NCBI GenBank assembly: GCA_001683735.1
Contig: LUGG01000002.1
Coordinates: forward strand, 3,038,001 to 3,102,000
Direction: 5' to 3'
Source of the DNA: Grifola frondosa
Taxonomy: Eukaryota; Basidiomycota; Agaricomycetes; Polyporales; Grifolaceae
DNA: 64,000 nucleotides
Positions 1 through 10,165 of the stretch are shown piece after piece. The notes below the pieces were generated by a model. It saw nothing but the letters and a program-made list of their open reading frames with translations. It had not been told where the DNA came from and ran no database searches. A program made the translations under genes and the position numbers. How positions within the stretch are numbered: the stretch's first letter is position 1; the number at the start of each line of letters is the position of its first letter.

Positions 1-230
1 TCACATACACAGACGGACGTCTGTGCAGTACATCGGACGCCGCAAAAGAGGAGAGGCAGAAGCTGGTAGGAGAGGATTATGTGGAACTGCAGCAGCTTCT
101 CGGGAAACGCATCAACGGAGGCCTCCTATCCGACTTTTGGGCAGATAGCGAGGTCGAAGTAGTGCAGGAGATTGTAGGCGTCAATATCTGCCACGGCACA
201 GCCGGAGATGTCGAGGTTGATTGGGGGGGG
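1..230 (-). pseudogene. 3'-truncated relic of the PD-(D/E)XK-like family
   Basis: Read on the minus strand, this stretch matches the middle of the intact gene at 7855-8628. A part like DIDTYKLLHYLDLA is followed, after a frame change near 125, by EKLLQ, a part like ILSDQFLPFL and GVRCTAQ. The copy runs off the window at position 1, so the signature region (DVCV) is only just reached. A run of 14 G (minus-strand C) at 223-236 sits where the intact gene has a GC-rich alanine stretch, and homology stops there. The relic lies directly downstream of HET copy 1 and on the same strand. Frame breaks make it a pseudogene. The family assignment rests on alignment by eye with the other copies in this window. 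Confidence 0.65.
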
Positions 231-236
231 GGGGGG
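223..236. repeat. homopolymer run, 14 G
   Basis: Uninterrupted G run on the plus strand at the edge of the family relic. A comparable C run (12920-12930) interrupts the SET relic near 12.9 kb. Homopolymers of this length are also prone to sequencing error. Confidence 0.9.
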
Positions 237-348
237 AAGGAAGATAATTCCGAATAGGGTGACGAGGGATCGTCGACGACGAAGACGTTGTACGCATGGA
301 GATCGCGGAGTTTCAGCCACCCCTTGATTAAGCTGTGTAAGGGGAATA

Positions 349-2312
349 CTACGACTCATGCATGACACAGAAGAGCGGCATAGAATCAGGGATGACTGCG
401 CACACCACCTCGACCACCTCGAGTGGGAGCTGGATCTGGTTTTTGAAGCCGCCGTGACAGTTGTTGGTAAATATACCGGCGAGTAAGCTTGCATGCCTAT
501 ATGGGGAAAAACTCACCAGTACTCTACTTTCCAGGTCCGAAGTCGGTATATGTCCCAGAATTGCGCCTAGGAACCAGACGAGATTCCATCCTGCTAAGTA
601 AGAAGTCGCGTGGCTGACAACGCGTGCCTCAAGGAACCATTCATTGGTGCCAGGGTGCATATACGTGTCTGTCGTCAAGTGGACTACTCGGGAGCCACGC
701 TCCAGTGAGATCTGGTGAAAACGTCTCAAGCGTGTTCTTTGCAAATCGATGTAGAGGTCCCATTCGTGGGGATCTTCGTATTGATACTTTCTCCAGATCG
801 AGCTCGCCACTTCTTGGTCGGAGGAGGAGGTACAGAGAACTACTGGTCTTGGGGATATTGTTGACCATGCACCTTTGCCGATGTCGCCAATGATTAATGA
901 CGCCCTAATGCGACGGGGTTCGCGATCCTGGGCATAATCTACTCCAAAAACGACGCCAATTTTTTCTTCCCTATGCTCATTCTCTTGTTGTAGCATGGCC
1001 ACCGCACAGTAAGAGCCAGCGCGCACATTAGCGACTTTCATCGACAACTCGCTCGAAGTCCCTACTTTCCACCTGGTATGTGGATACACTTCTCGCGGAG
1101 TATAGTAGCGTGGCGCGTCAACCGGGAGGAGTGTGATGAGGACGTCCAGACAAACATTGAGTGCTCTGGAACGACTGTAATCTGGAAGGTATAGCTCGCG
1201 CACTTTGAGGGACTTCAAGTCGAAGTTGTCAATATAGGATATGCCTACTCTGCAGTACTGGTCGGTTGTGCCCTCGACCAGCCGTAGTCTGAGCCCAACT
1301 AAGTCTCGATCTCCGGACCCGCACGCCAACACGGAGATGTATTCGCGTTCGCCATGTGGTAGTGCGTTTTCCTTCATAGGCAGTCGAATGCGGATGCCGT
1401 GGTTCGTCACAGTGTACTCCGGCGAATACTCCATCTGAAATGATCGAGCGAAGTCCTTATATGGCATGGGTCGAATGAGACGACACACAGAAGAAGACCA
1501 CCTTGCTTCATGTCCGAATCGAGAAGGCCCTGGTGCGAGTACGTCCTGTATATCGCCGTCCACCTTCCAGCTGTACCAAGCGAAGATGCTGTGGTCTGTC
1601 GTGGAACGCATGATCTCGTGCTGTAGCCGAATGAATGCCTGCTTCCCCTCCCCGTATATCGTTGGCATGTGAACGTCGAATAGGCCCATCAAGCAGTATG
1701 CCATGTCCTCTGCGCGCGTTGTCGTCCTATACGAAGCCCACAACATCCGCTGCGCTACGCTAAGCTGCACCGGAAGCTTAAGGCCCAATAGCATGTCTTG
1801 GTCTACGAGAGTGATCGTGTTGATTTTGTCCATCAATGACTTCCGCGTCCCAATTTCCGACCAGTCCTTCGCGAAGAACGCGACCCGCTTGGGGGCAATG
1901 AGCTCCTGTAGAGTCCAACCTCGGGTAAACCATCCACTGTTCTGAAATGAATGGACTCCTGAGGATTCCCAGACGTCACCTGGTGTTACGTCGTCCAAAT
2001 ATGCATAGCACACTTCGGACTTGCGGTACCACGAGAACATAGAGTTGATCGCCTCGGACAGCTCGGAGCTGCTTGTCTTGTCAATGCAGCAGGTGTCTAT
2101 CCAGACCCAATCCAAACCCTCATCCCGTGCCCTCTCACAGCACCTTCGGAGCTTCCGGAAACCTTGCAGTCGTTTTGCCTTGCTAAGCTTGTGGATATGA
2201 TGAAAAAGGACTTCGCCCTCACGCCATCTATGAGATAGGATAGCTACGGCGGTGCATGTTCAGCGTCGAGAAATTCAGTGAGCTTGAGGGTCTTTGCGTT
2301 TAGAAGTCGCAT
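349..2312 (-). pseudogene. HET-domain protein, copy 1 (frameshifted)
   Basis: A heterokaryon-incompatibility (HET) domain protein of the basidiomycete type, probably cytosolic and acting in non-self recognition or programmed cell death. Homology to copies 2 and 3 begins at the ATG whose complement lies at 2310-2312. One base is missing at about 2244/2245 compared with both paralogues, in the codon before the conserved AILSHRW motif. This creates an immediate stop, so the long open frame (349-2115) can start only at an internal methionine, after half of the HET domain. Motifs left in the open frame include WIDTCCIDK, GWTLQELIAP and MPTIYGEG. Homology at the C-terminus stops near 519, just where GTGAGT, a perfect intron donor, appears; the remaining tail to 349 differs from the other copies. 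It may be a pseudogene or a truncated product from an internal start. A sequencing error at one base cannot be excluded. Confidence 0.8.
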
Positions 2313-2365
2313 TGCAATGGGGTTCGAAATGGATCCCGACGGTGGCAATGTTGATGGAATGTGGA

Positions 2366-2660
2366 TTATGGAAGTGGTGTCCTCAGGACCTTGGCGACAA
2401 AAACCCAATAGATGATATGAGGACCGGTAAAAAATAAACGAGAAACCGCATCACCTGTGGGATCTATTCGGAAGTTGTCTACATCCAGATTCGAGGTATT
2501 CGTCACGATACGTTTGAGTTTGCATAAGACGAACGGGCGCTTCATTCGATCAGGAACGAAGCCGTTGACAAACAACTGCACATAACACCTTTTTGGTTAG
2601 CGCTGGTGTTTGTATCTCGTTGGTTCTAACCGTTGTAGTTGGCGAACGGCGTCTTCGGCT
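2366..2660. promoter_or_regulatory. shared SET/HET intergenic block, copy 1
   Basis: This non-coding stretch lies between divergent HET copy 1 (minus) and SET relic A (plus). About 80 bp near 2510-2590, read on the minus strand, closely match 10107-10160 and 19670-19720, in each case between a SET relic and a HET 5' flank. A short conserved phrase reads FVPDR when translated, but the flanks do not stay open, so I take it as conserved DNA and not as a gene. A bidirectional promoter is inferred from position only. Confidence 0.45.
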
Positions 2661-3084
2661 CCATATGGTTCAGCTCTATTCAGTCAATTGCAGTACTGTG
2701 GAATGCGAACGATGCATTTCCCGGAGATGAAGATACCCTAGTAGCACATTTGTGACTGGCAGGGACCGAGGTTGGGAAGGAGATCAAGACTGAGGAAGAA
2801 CTTCACTCAATTGTACGTTCGTTTTCTTCTCGCATATATTCCATAATCCACCCTTATTGTAACAGGCATCCATAAGATAAAATCTGGCAGTGTTATATCA
2901 CAGTCGCCCAACCGACTCTCTCATATTCTTTCGCCTCGCCATTCTTCGACAGCTTTCTGCACGCGTACTTTCTTGTCAGTTCTCGTACCTTTTTCATTGG
3001 ACCCCCTACCATGGCATCTCCGTGGCGGACACGTGCGTCGGTTTCACCCACGATCCATGATCTCCGCATTACCTACTTTATGTC

Positions 3085-3500
3085 GCATACAGGTTCAACC
3101 ATGCACAAGAACCCCACGTCCAGCTCGAGGTGCACCGCAGTCACCCGCACAGCTCGCTCTGGTGGTTCTGGATCCACAGCGACTTCGACGTTTGCCCCGC
3201 ATGCGGGCCCCTCACTGCGACCTCGATGACACCTCTTCTGCGCTTCAACCCACACGCACGGCGGCTGGGGTCGACACAATCAACATGACCACATCGCGCG
3301 CGGCGCCCGAGGCATTCAGCAGATATGGGCGCGTCCACAGCACGGCGTGCACCTCACGCGGTATGGCTTCGCGTTCGAGGACGGCGAGGCGGATGGCGCG
3401 GCGTTCTGGTGGACGGTGTCGGGAATTCGTGGCTCCCCGACGAAGATGGAGGAGCGGATGGAGGGGCAGACGGGGAGTTTTGCGTGCGTGTATGGGGCGT
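3085..3500 (+). pseudogene. SET-domain methyltransferase relic A
   Basis: Pieces of a SET-domain protein lysine methyltransferase (RuBisCO-LSMT/SETD6-like layout) can be read on the plus strand in shifting frames. They are the substrate/cofactor NH motif (RFNHA, about 3091), an LEV strand, the cysteine pair in DVCPACG (about 3190), and after a frame change the segment around RYGFAFEDGEA (about 3360-3390) with WWTVSG following. The same order of motifs recurs in relics B and C. The tyrosine motif (FNTYG in relic C) is broken here. It is divergent to HET copy 1 across the shared intergenic block. The relic lacks the N-terminal third and any full frame. Confidence 0.6.
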
Positions 3501-3655
3501 GTAAGGGCCTGTGTGCGGTCGTCTGACTGGGGACAGCGCGGTCATGTACGAAGGTAGGGTACGCGAGTAGTTGTTGGACATCTGACTTATGATCGAGCCG
3601 GCTGATTTTATGTACGCCTTGGTATTGAGTTTTATTTCTCTAGGAATACGTGTTG

Positions 3656-4132
3656 TTATTTTTGTTCGAGTCCGATATTTACATGGTGAAAAGTGCGTTC
3701 CAAAGTCTTCATTCCAACAATTTCGTAAACAGCTTCGTCCGTCAGGCCTTCAGGAGCAGTGCATGTAATCTCGCCTACTTCACAAGTCACGACTAGTCGG
3801 ACTCTTTTGCCAAGTACGGCCCGGTGCTCGTCCAATTCATTGGCTCTATAGCTGGTGACATTTCTCCTCCTCGTCTCCCCATCTACGCCGCATCCAAAAA
3901 GTTCCTTGAGGGTCTGACCGGGGCTGGACAACGACAGCGCTATTTCGGCACGCCTGGGTGAGGCTGCCAGGCGAGTCATTATAATGAAACAATCTACAAG
4001 GGGTACAACATTGCGGAACCGACCCAGTTGATACACCATGTCGGAGCAACGGTTGTAGTGCAGGGAGCCGCTGCTGTTCGAGTTCGCATAGCTACCGCTG
4101 CGAGATGAGAAAACGTGCGTGCACTTTGTCAA
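3656..4132 (-). CDS. unrecognised 158-aa open frame
   Basis: An open frame between SET relic A and HET copy 2, read on the minus strand. The second half has a composition like a folded protein (hydrophobic-polar alternation around RVRLVVTCEVGEITC), but I do not recognise a family and no other copy was seen in the window. It may be an exon of a damaged gene or chance. The ATG is not supported by anything beyond position. Confidence 0.2.
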   Translation of the reverse strand: MTKCTHVFSSRSGSYANSNSSGSLHYNRCSDMVYQLGRFRNVVPLVDCFIIMTRLAASPRRAEIALSLSSPGQTLKELFGCGVDGETRRRNVTSYRANELDEHRAVLGKRVRLVVTCEVGEITCTAPEGLTDEAVYEIVGMKTLERTFHHVNIGLEQK

Positions 4133-4249
4133 GGGTGCCGCCGACGGTTCTCAAAGCAGTGGCTCAGGTCGACTGACTGTGAGCCGCTACCCACAGCGTT
4201 GGTGAAGGTCGCGAAGTGCTCGCTCGTGTTCATTCAAGGCCAGCAGCTA

Positions 4250-4460
4250 AGCGCTTAGCGTTGAAGGCGGAGGCGGCAGTGGTGGTTATGGCGTCACTCG
4301 TGTCCTTGTCAAGCGCTGGCCAACTTCCGCGCTTTGCTCATCGATCGAGTCCATTCAATCATCCAGGTCAGATCTAGTTGGGTCTTCTGAATATTCCACA
4401 GGTGGGTGGCTAGATTCCAGCTCTTTGAGTGAACCGCTTCAGCATCTATTCTAGATCCTC
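4250..4460 (+). repeat. mosaic of duplicated 5' flanks
   Basis: Positions 4265-4320 match the region upstream of the intact PD-(D/E)XK-like gene (about 7635-7700), including the GGTGGTTATG phrase and a one-base variant of its CRE-like site. Positions 4390-4450 match 19800-19860, the relic HET 5' flank beside the oxidoreductase pseudogene. The junction suggests that a flank of one module gene was fused to the flank of another. Confidence 0.5.
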
Positions 4461-4562
4461 TCGAGGTCTCTGCTCAGATCGTCCGACTATCATCTCCACA
4501 CATTTCTTCGTCTCCATCAACTTTCTCATTCTTCTGCGGCGATACATTGAACATACCACCAG

Positions 4563-6647
4563 ATGCGACTCTTAAACACCAAGACGCTGGCGCTGAAGGA
4601 GTTCCTCGACGCTGACCATGCACCACCGTACGCTATCCTATCTCATAGATGGCGCAAGGACGAAGTCCTCTTCGATCACATCCACAACCTTGCCGAGGCA
4701 GAGAAACTACAAGGATTCTCCAAGGTCCGAATGTGTTGTGATATGGCCCTGAAGGACCATTTCGATTGGGTCTGGATAGACACCTGCTGCATTGACAAGA
4801 CCAGCAGCTCCGAGTTATCCGAGGCGATCAACTCGATGTTCTCATGGTACCGCAAGTCCGAAGTGTGTTATGCATATTTGGACGACGTGGACCCGCAAAC
4901 AACCACGTATTCCCATTATGGCGAATTCAAGAGAAGCGAGTGGTTTAGGCGAGGCTGGACCCTGCAGGAGCTCATTGCCCCCAACCAGGTTGTGTTCTTC
5001 GCGGAGGACTGGTCGGAAATTGGGACGCGCAGGTTATTGGTAAACGAAATCAACATCATCACTTACGTAGACCGCGAGGTGCTCCTTGGCCTTAAGCTTC
5101 CGGCGGAACTCGGCGTAGCGGAGCGCATGTCGTGGGCTTCAAAAAGGAACACGACGCGTGTTGAGGACATGGCCTATTGCTTGATGGGTCTGTTCGACGT
5201 TCACATGCCGACGATATATGGGGAGGGGAAGCGAGCATTTATCCGGTTGCAGCACGAGATCATGCGTTCCACGACAGACCACAGTATATTCGCTTGGGAC
5301 ATCTGGAACTTGGACAACGGGGCGCAAGACATTCTTGCGCCCGAGCCTTCTCCATTCATAAATATCATTCGACCGACGCCATACAAGGATTTCGCGCAAC
5401 TGTTTCGGATAGACTCATATTCGCCAGAGTACACTCTGACGAACCACGGCATACGCATTCGATTACCTATGGAAGAACACACACTGCCAAATGGTAAACT
5501 CGAGCACATTGTCGCGTTGGCGTGCGTGGATGGGCGAGACCTAGTTGGCCTCAGAGTGCAGCGGGTCGAGGGCACAACCGACCAGTACTGCAGAGTCGGC
5601 ATAGTGCATATCGACAACCTCGACCCAGAGTCCTTCACGATGAAGAACATATACCTGGTACACCATACTCATTCCAGAACACTCGACGTTCGGCCGCAGG
5701 TGTCCATCACGCTCCTCCCGGTTCACCCGCCACTCCGTTACATTCTGCGACAAGTGTCTCCACCTAGACGGTGGGACGTGGGGACTTCGGGCGAGTTGTC
5801 AATGACAATCGCTAATGGGCGCGCTGGCTCTTACCGCTCGATTGTCGTGCTACAGCAGGAGAATGAGTATAGGACTGCAAAAATAGGAGCTGTCTTCGAA
5901 GTGCGTTATACCAAGGAGAACAATCTGTCGCACCTTGCGGTGGCACTATTGGTCGATGGCAGGGACATATGGCCAACAATAGACGACTACGATACTTCGG
6001 ATGCAATCTGGGTACGGTATCAAAGTCAAAAGTCGTGTCATTGGGACCTCAAAGTCAATTTGGAGATGCCATGTGAGAGACGAATGCATCAGATCTCGCG
6101 GGATGCTGGCACACGAGTCATCCATTTAATGACTGATACGCGTGTGCAGCCTGGAACCAATCACTGGATCATCGAGGTGAACTTCGTCACCCAAGCCAAT
6201 CCTCCCTACCTCAGGGGTTGGAGTCTTGTCTGGTTTCTAGGTGCAATCCTTGGATGTGTACCTTGGCAGCTCAAAGATACAGTGTGGGCTGAACTTACCC
6301 GTGGCGGGTGGTCTTCTCATAAAACACCCTATTTTCTCGCCCACATATTCATCTATGAGTCCGAAGCCTGGAGAATACGAGATATTCCAGAAGCGATGTA
6401 CTTCAAGACAATGCCCACGGAGGAGCTGTGGAGGACATACTTCGAAAAGGTTCGCATTCATCCGATCGTGGATGTCCATGAGGACCCCGAAGTTCACCGT
6501 TACGGGGACATAGAAGTGAGGAGGGAAGACGTTCTATCTGTCGCTGCATACTTTGGAGCAGCTGTCACATCGGCGATGGTGTCAGGAAACCTTTCATACA
6601 TCTATGGTTTAATGTCGAGGGGGATCATCGTCTTACCGTGGATGTGA
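4563..6647 (+). CDS. HET-domain protein, copy 2 (intact)
   Basis: A single-exon gene for 694 residues. The N-terminal HET domain spans roughly residues 20-140, with YAILSHRW (23-30), WIDTCCIDK (71-79), the EAINSMFSWY helix (88-96) and GWTLQEL (131-137). A second conserved block, VEDMAYCLMGLF to MPTIYGEG, lies near residues 200-222. The rest is a long beta-rich region shared only with copies 1 and 3, of unknown role. HET proteins trigger vegetative incompatibility or cell death when a partner is recognised; this basidiomycete type usually occurs in large families. The start matches in all three copies. No frame damage was seen, so this is the best candidate for a working HET gene in the cluster. 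Its partner is unknown. Copies 2 and 3 share stretches of more than 40 identical bases near residue 205, consistent with recent duplication or gene conversion. Confidence 0.9.
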   Translation: MRLLNTKTLALKEFLDADHAPPYAILSHRWRKDEVLFDHIHNLAEAEKLQGFSKVRMCCDMALKDHFDWVWIDTCCIDKTSSSELSEAINSMFSWYRKSEVCYAYLDDVDPQTTTYSHYGEFKRSEWFRRGWTLQELIAPNQVVFFAEDWSEIGTRRLLVNEINIITYVDREVLLGLKLPAELGVAERMSWASKRNTTRVEDMAYCLMGLFDVHMPTIYGEGKRAFIRLQHEIMRSTTDHSIFAWDIWNLDNGAQDILAPEPSPFINIIRPTPYKDFAQLFRIDSYSPEYTLTNHGIRIRLPMEEHTLPNGKLEHIVALACVDGRDLVGLRVQRVEGTTDQYCRVGIVHIDNLDPESFTMKNIYLVHHTHSRTLDVRPQVSITLLPVHPPLRYILRQVSPPRRWDVGTSGELSMTIANGRAGSYRSIVVLQQENEYRTAKIGAVFEVRYTKENNLSHLAVALLVDGRDIWPTIDDYDTSDAIWVRYQSQKSCHWDLKVNLEMPCERRMHQISRDAGTRVIHLMTDTRVQPGTNHWIIEVNFVTQANPPYLRGWSLVWFLGAILGCVPWQLKDTVWAELTRGGWSSHKTPYFLAHIFIYESEAWRIRDIPEAMYFKTMPTEELWRTYFEKVRIHPIVDVHEDPEVHRYGDIEVRREDVLSVAAYFGAAVTSAMVSGNLSYIYGLMSRGIIVLPWM

Positions 6648-6649
6648 AC

Positions 6650-7620
6650 GGTACGGACGTTTGAGCACCAAGCTCTAGCTTACACGGTCTCTGAGCTTAC
6701 ATCCTGTACATTGTTGAACTAGCAACTGTAGTCTGACGCACGATGACGTGTGAAATGCACTACGTTCAGACATTGCGTCCCGACTCTCAAAATTCGACTG
6801 CACTCCCTATCCTTACACTTGGAGCCTACGCAGAGTTGTCTAAGTTAGATCAGAACAAGGGATTCAGAAGTGTGTATGGTCTATACGAGGGTGTTTAATA
6901 CTAGTGCGCGTCCGAGTCAATATTCTCCAGCGAGAGTGATCGCAGCACTTGGCACTCAAAATCGCCGACGCTCGCCAACACGACCGCTGAGATGGGAATG
7001 GGAGGATAATTCTTGGCATTGTGGTGAAATACACGAAGCCGAGACTCTTCAAAGATGGATTGGCTAAGAAAAGCATATTTGTAAGAAGATGTGTGTGGTC
7101 AGAACTTGAATCCAGTCCCGGGCATAATATTTGCCAACATCTGCTTCGCAGCTTCTCACTTCATGCATTCGTCTCACATCTTGCATTTCCTGCACTGCAC
7201 GTTCGTGTTTTCTCGATGGCTTGTTACACTTCTCGTTCGCGTCCACGTCTTCTGGCCCTACCAGGAAGCCGGCCGGGTCTTCAAGCTTGCGAATATGGTC
7301 CTTATCCTCCTCCGCACACACGCTGTCCATCATGCCGTGCTATGTCGCGGTCAGATCTAGCGCATGTTCAGTAGAATGCAATGCTTACGGAGCTTCTTCT
7401 AACTGTATCGCATTTGTGTCCGCTTTCAGCATATTTTGTGAATCGCCTGAGCGATTGACTCACACCTCAGGTCCGCGGACGCCTCCAAGTGGTCGACTCC
7501 TGAGTTGTCCAGTGATTATTACTGCCTCCAGAACAAGACAGAAAGCTAAATACGTTACGTATACGTAGTGTAACTTCAACTTCAATCCTAGTCACCTCTG
7601 ATGTTAGCCCCCAAGTACTT
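6650..7620. other. intergenic, no gene recognised
   Basis: Short open frames occur on both strands, including 89 codons on the minus strand at 7064-7333, but none resembles a known family or a paralogue in the window. The stretch separates HET copy 2 from the 5' flank of the intact PD-(D/E)XK-like gene. Confidence 0.4.
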
Positions 7621-7666
7621 GGTACTTAGTACTTATGGCGGGGAGCGGAGGCGGTGGTGGTGGTTA

Positions 7667-7674
7667 TGACGTCA
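7667..7674. promoter_or_regulatory. CRE/ATF-type palindrome TGACGTCA
   Basis: A perfect TGACGTCA palindrome about 180 bp upstream of the ATG at 7855. This is the consensus bound by bZIP factors of the CREB/ATF class. The duplicated flank at 4265-4320 has TGGCGTCA at the same place. Function is inferred from the consensus only. Confidence 0.4.
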
Positions 7675-7854
7675 CGCGTGTCCTTGTCGAGCGCTTTCAG
7701 CTACTGGCGCTCAGCAGCGCACACTTGCAACAACCAACCACTTCTTCTACACCGCTGGTCTCATCTAAGTGTCTGCGTTACATTAATGTGATTTGTTATA
7801 TTCATTTCGCTGAATGGTTCTTCTTCTAGCAGTGCGCAGCTTCACTGTCGCGCT

Positions 7855-8628
7855 ATGGCCGTGAAATCAGGGGGCGACTGGACCCTCCGCGATCTCCACG
7901 CGTTCAACATCTCCGTCCTCGACCAACCTTTCGCCACATTCTTCGACACCCCACACCTCCCCGCCCTCCCTGCAAACCTCCGCACCTTTGCTGAAACTCC
8001 CGACCGCGCCGCCGCCGCGGAAGCAGCGGACATTGACACCTACAAGCTGCTACACTACCTCGACCTCGCCGCTTGCCCCGAGGTCGGCCAGGACACCACC
8101 GCCGACTCCTTCACCGAGAAGCTGCTGCACGCCATAGGATACGCGCCCGGCTACCGCATGATTCTTTCCGACCAGTTCTTGCCCTTCCTCGTGTGCGGCG
8201 TGCGCTGCACTGCCCAGGCTGATGTCTGCGTCTGCGATGAAAATGATATATTGTTAATCGTACAGGAGAGCAGGGGCCTCGACGACTCAGCCGACCCGGA
8301 GTCACGCCTCATTGCCGCCGCCATCGCAGCGTATCAGCGCAATAACCACTCGCGCGTCACGGAACTCCACCTCCCTGCGCTCGACGACATCACCTTCCCT
8401 GGCATCACCTTCGTCAACACCTTCCCGACATTCTACAAGATCAGGGTCACGGTGGCTCTCAACAAAGCCGTTATGGAGGGAACCTATCCTCCCACTGCCA
8501 CGATCGTCGATCGATACATTCCAAGGATACCGCGCCCTCATAGTGAAGGCATGAGGCCTGTCGATAATCGCGGGCTCATTTTGCGCCATTTCGAGGCCTT
8601 CAAGCGATTTGTTGCATCGAGTGATTGA
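7855..8628 (+). CDS. PD-(D/E)XK-like family protein (intact)
   Basis: A single-exon gene for 257 residues, belonging to a basidiomycete-restricted multicopy family that I recall as uncharacterised. Residues 123-139 read DVCVCDENDILLIVQES: an acidic strand, then a hydrophobic strand ending in Gln-Glu. In relatives I remember, this ends in Glu-x-Lys, the pattern of a PD-(D/E)XK nuclease core; here the lysine position is arginine (140). The C-terminus (FEAFKRF) is conserved in the relic copies. Three broken copies exist in the window, and this one faces a SET relic tail to tail. A nuclease activity is an inference; loss of the lysine could mean an inactive or altered enzyme. The start codon is supported by the paralogous relic at 17728, which begins at the same place. 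Confidence 0.7.
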   Translation: MAVKSGGDWTLRDLHAFNISVLDQPFATFFDTPHLPALPANLRTFAETPDRAAAAEAADIDTYKLLHYLDLAACPEVGQDTTADSFTEKLLHAIGYAPGYRMILSDQFLPFLVCGVRCTAQADVCVCDENDILLIVQESRGLDDSADPESRLIAAAIAAYQRNNHSRVTELHLPALDDITFPGITFVNTFPTFYKIRVTVALNKAVMEGTYPPTATIVDRYIPRIPRPHSEGMRPVDNRGLILRHFEAFKRFVASSD

Positions 8629-8631
8629 CCT

Positions 8632-9025
8632 GTGAGCACATTCCGTCCATGTACCTCACGTGCGGTGTTAATAATGGAGGCGAATTCCGTTGGCAGAACA
8701 ATCAAAACCGACCAAAAGGCCGCGGATCGACCTTACACCTTGGAGTCTAATAGGTTGTGCGGGGTCGGCGCGACCACTGGCATGTTTCCTATAGATGCAG
8801 TCTTTCGTGCAAATCCCATCATTTTCATCGCCGAAAATGCTCATGCATTGCTCCTGACTGAACAAAGCTCTATACGAAGTTGTTGCAAAGAAGCAGACTT
8901 CGGAACAGATGGATCTCGTCTTGGCGTGGTGCACCGCAACGAACCCCATGCGCACTTTCAGCACTGCGAACTATGTATCAGACTCGAATGAAAATAGTAA
9001 TTCCTGCAGAAATAAACGCCATGCC
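8632..9025. other. gap between convergent genes, nothing recognised
   Basis: Positions 8632-9025 lie between the stop of the PD-(D/E)XK-like gene and the end of SET relic B. Open frames on both strands overlap each other and resemble nothing else in the window. Confidence 0.35.
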
Positions 9026-9039
9026 TACCAGCCGCAAAG

Positions 9040-9752
9040 GCATACACAACAACAGCGTAAATCCGCCAGATCAATCAGAATCCAATCATGCAAGAAATGC
9101 TCACACACACCCTGTACCTCCGCACTGCCGAGTGCTCCTGCTCCCATGCCCTCTGAGCAGCTCTCCAGAAGCACGCGCTCCCCAAGAACATGTACCATCC
9201 CGAGGCGCATTGCCAGGTTCTGCATGCGGTCAGGACACGCGCGCATGCACGCAAAGAAACGCGACTGGAGAAATTCGCATTAAGAAGCGTCCAGAACTCC
9301 GCGATGTCCAACGCAGGCCGCTTCCCCATCCGCGCGACATGCGCGCGGTAGAGCGCAGCGAGGGTATGTGCAAGACGGGAAAGAAGCTGCTGTGCCCGCA
9401 TGAAATATGAGCCATAACGCATTGAGAGTTGGAGATAACGAACACGAACCTGGCCTCCCCGTCACCGACATCATTGTGCTCTACCCGCCTCCGCACATCG
9501 ACGACCCTCTCCAGCAGCAGCGCAGTAACCTCGCAGCCTCTGCTATGATTAACTATATCGGCGCCAGCCGCCTGCGTGTGGATGGAGGCGTAGAGCAGTG
9601 GGGAATGCACGCATGAAGCGAGGGAGCCCCCGCGGCACATGTAGAAGTCGCCCTGGGGGGAAATGCGGAGTGCATCCAGGGGTTGCGGATGGGCGCGCGC
9701 ACCTCAAGCTGGATGTGGTTATTGTGCGCGTGGTTGAATCTGGATGCGACAT
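9040..9752 (-). pseudogene. SET-domain methyltransferase relic B
   Basis: The minus strand carries, in order, SRFNHAHNNHIQLEVRAP (the SET NH motif and following strand, about 9750-9700), a broken middle, an AALLLERVV-like helix (about 9510), then after a likely intron or frameshift a helical C-terminal part (about 9400-9310) that recurs in relics C and D. The EVFNTYG motif seen in relic C is missing, so the catalytic part is deleted. The gene would have been divergent to HET copy 3 and convergent with the gene at 7855. The enzyme would have methylated a protein lysine using S-adenosylmethionine; its substrate is unknown. Confidence 0.6.
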
Positions 9753-10079
9753 GGAGTATGATATGCTGAAGTCACGAATCTATGGGCGCAGACTCTGGAG
9801 GAAAATACTGGACATAGCCGAACCATCTGGACTGTGAGGTGCAGGCTATTCATGGGCTGCAACAGTTAGAATAGACAATATTCAACTAGCCAGGACGCGC
9901 ACATTTCAAAGTACAGAGCGAATTATCAGGCAGAGGATGAAAGGACGCGTGCTGAAAGCGTAGAGAGTACAGTAATTAATGCAAGTGGAGCCTCTTTTTG
10001 TAACGAGGATGGTGCCCAAGTGAGAAGCATCGAGAGAGAATCCATAGCAGGAGAGTTTGTCGCGTGCGAGTTGCACCAG

Positions 10080-10165
10080 CGCTAAATTGACGCTCCATTG
10101 TATGCGATTGTTTGTCAAAGGCTTCGTTCCTGATCGATTCAAGCGCCCATTCGTCAATTCCACCT
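10080..10165. promoter_or_regulatory. shared SET/HET intergenic block, copy 2
   Basis: This block lies between SET relic B (minus) and HET copy 3 (plus). It matches copies at 2510-2590 (inverted, as expected from the inverted gene order there) and 19640-19720. Retention beside each SET/HET junction suggests regulatory content or simply co-duplication. Confidence 0.45.

Noticed and set aside
2973..3557. 194-codon plus-strand open frame
   Set aside because: It is an out-of-frame reading of the SET relic; the motifs RFNHA, DVCPACG and RYGF lie in other frames.
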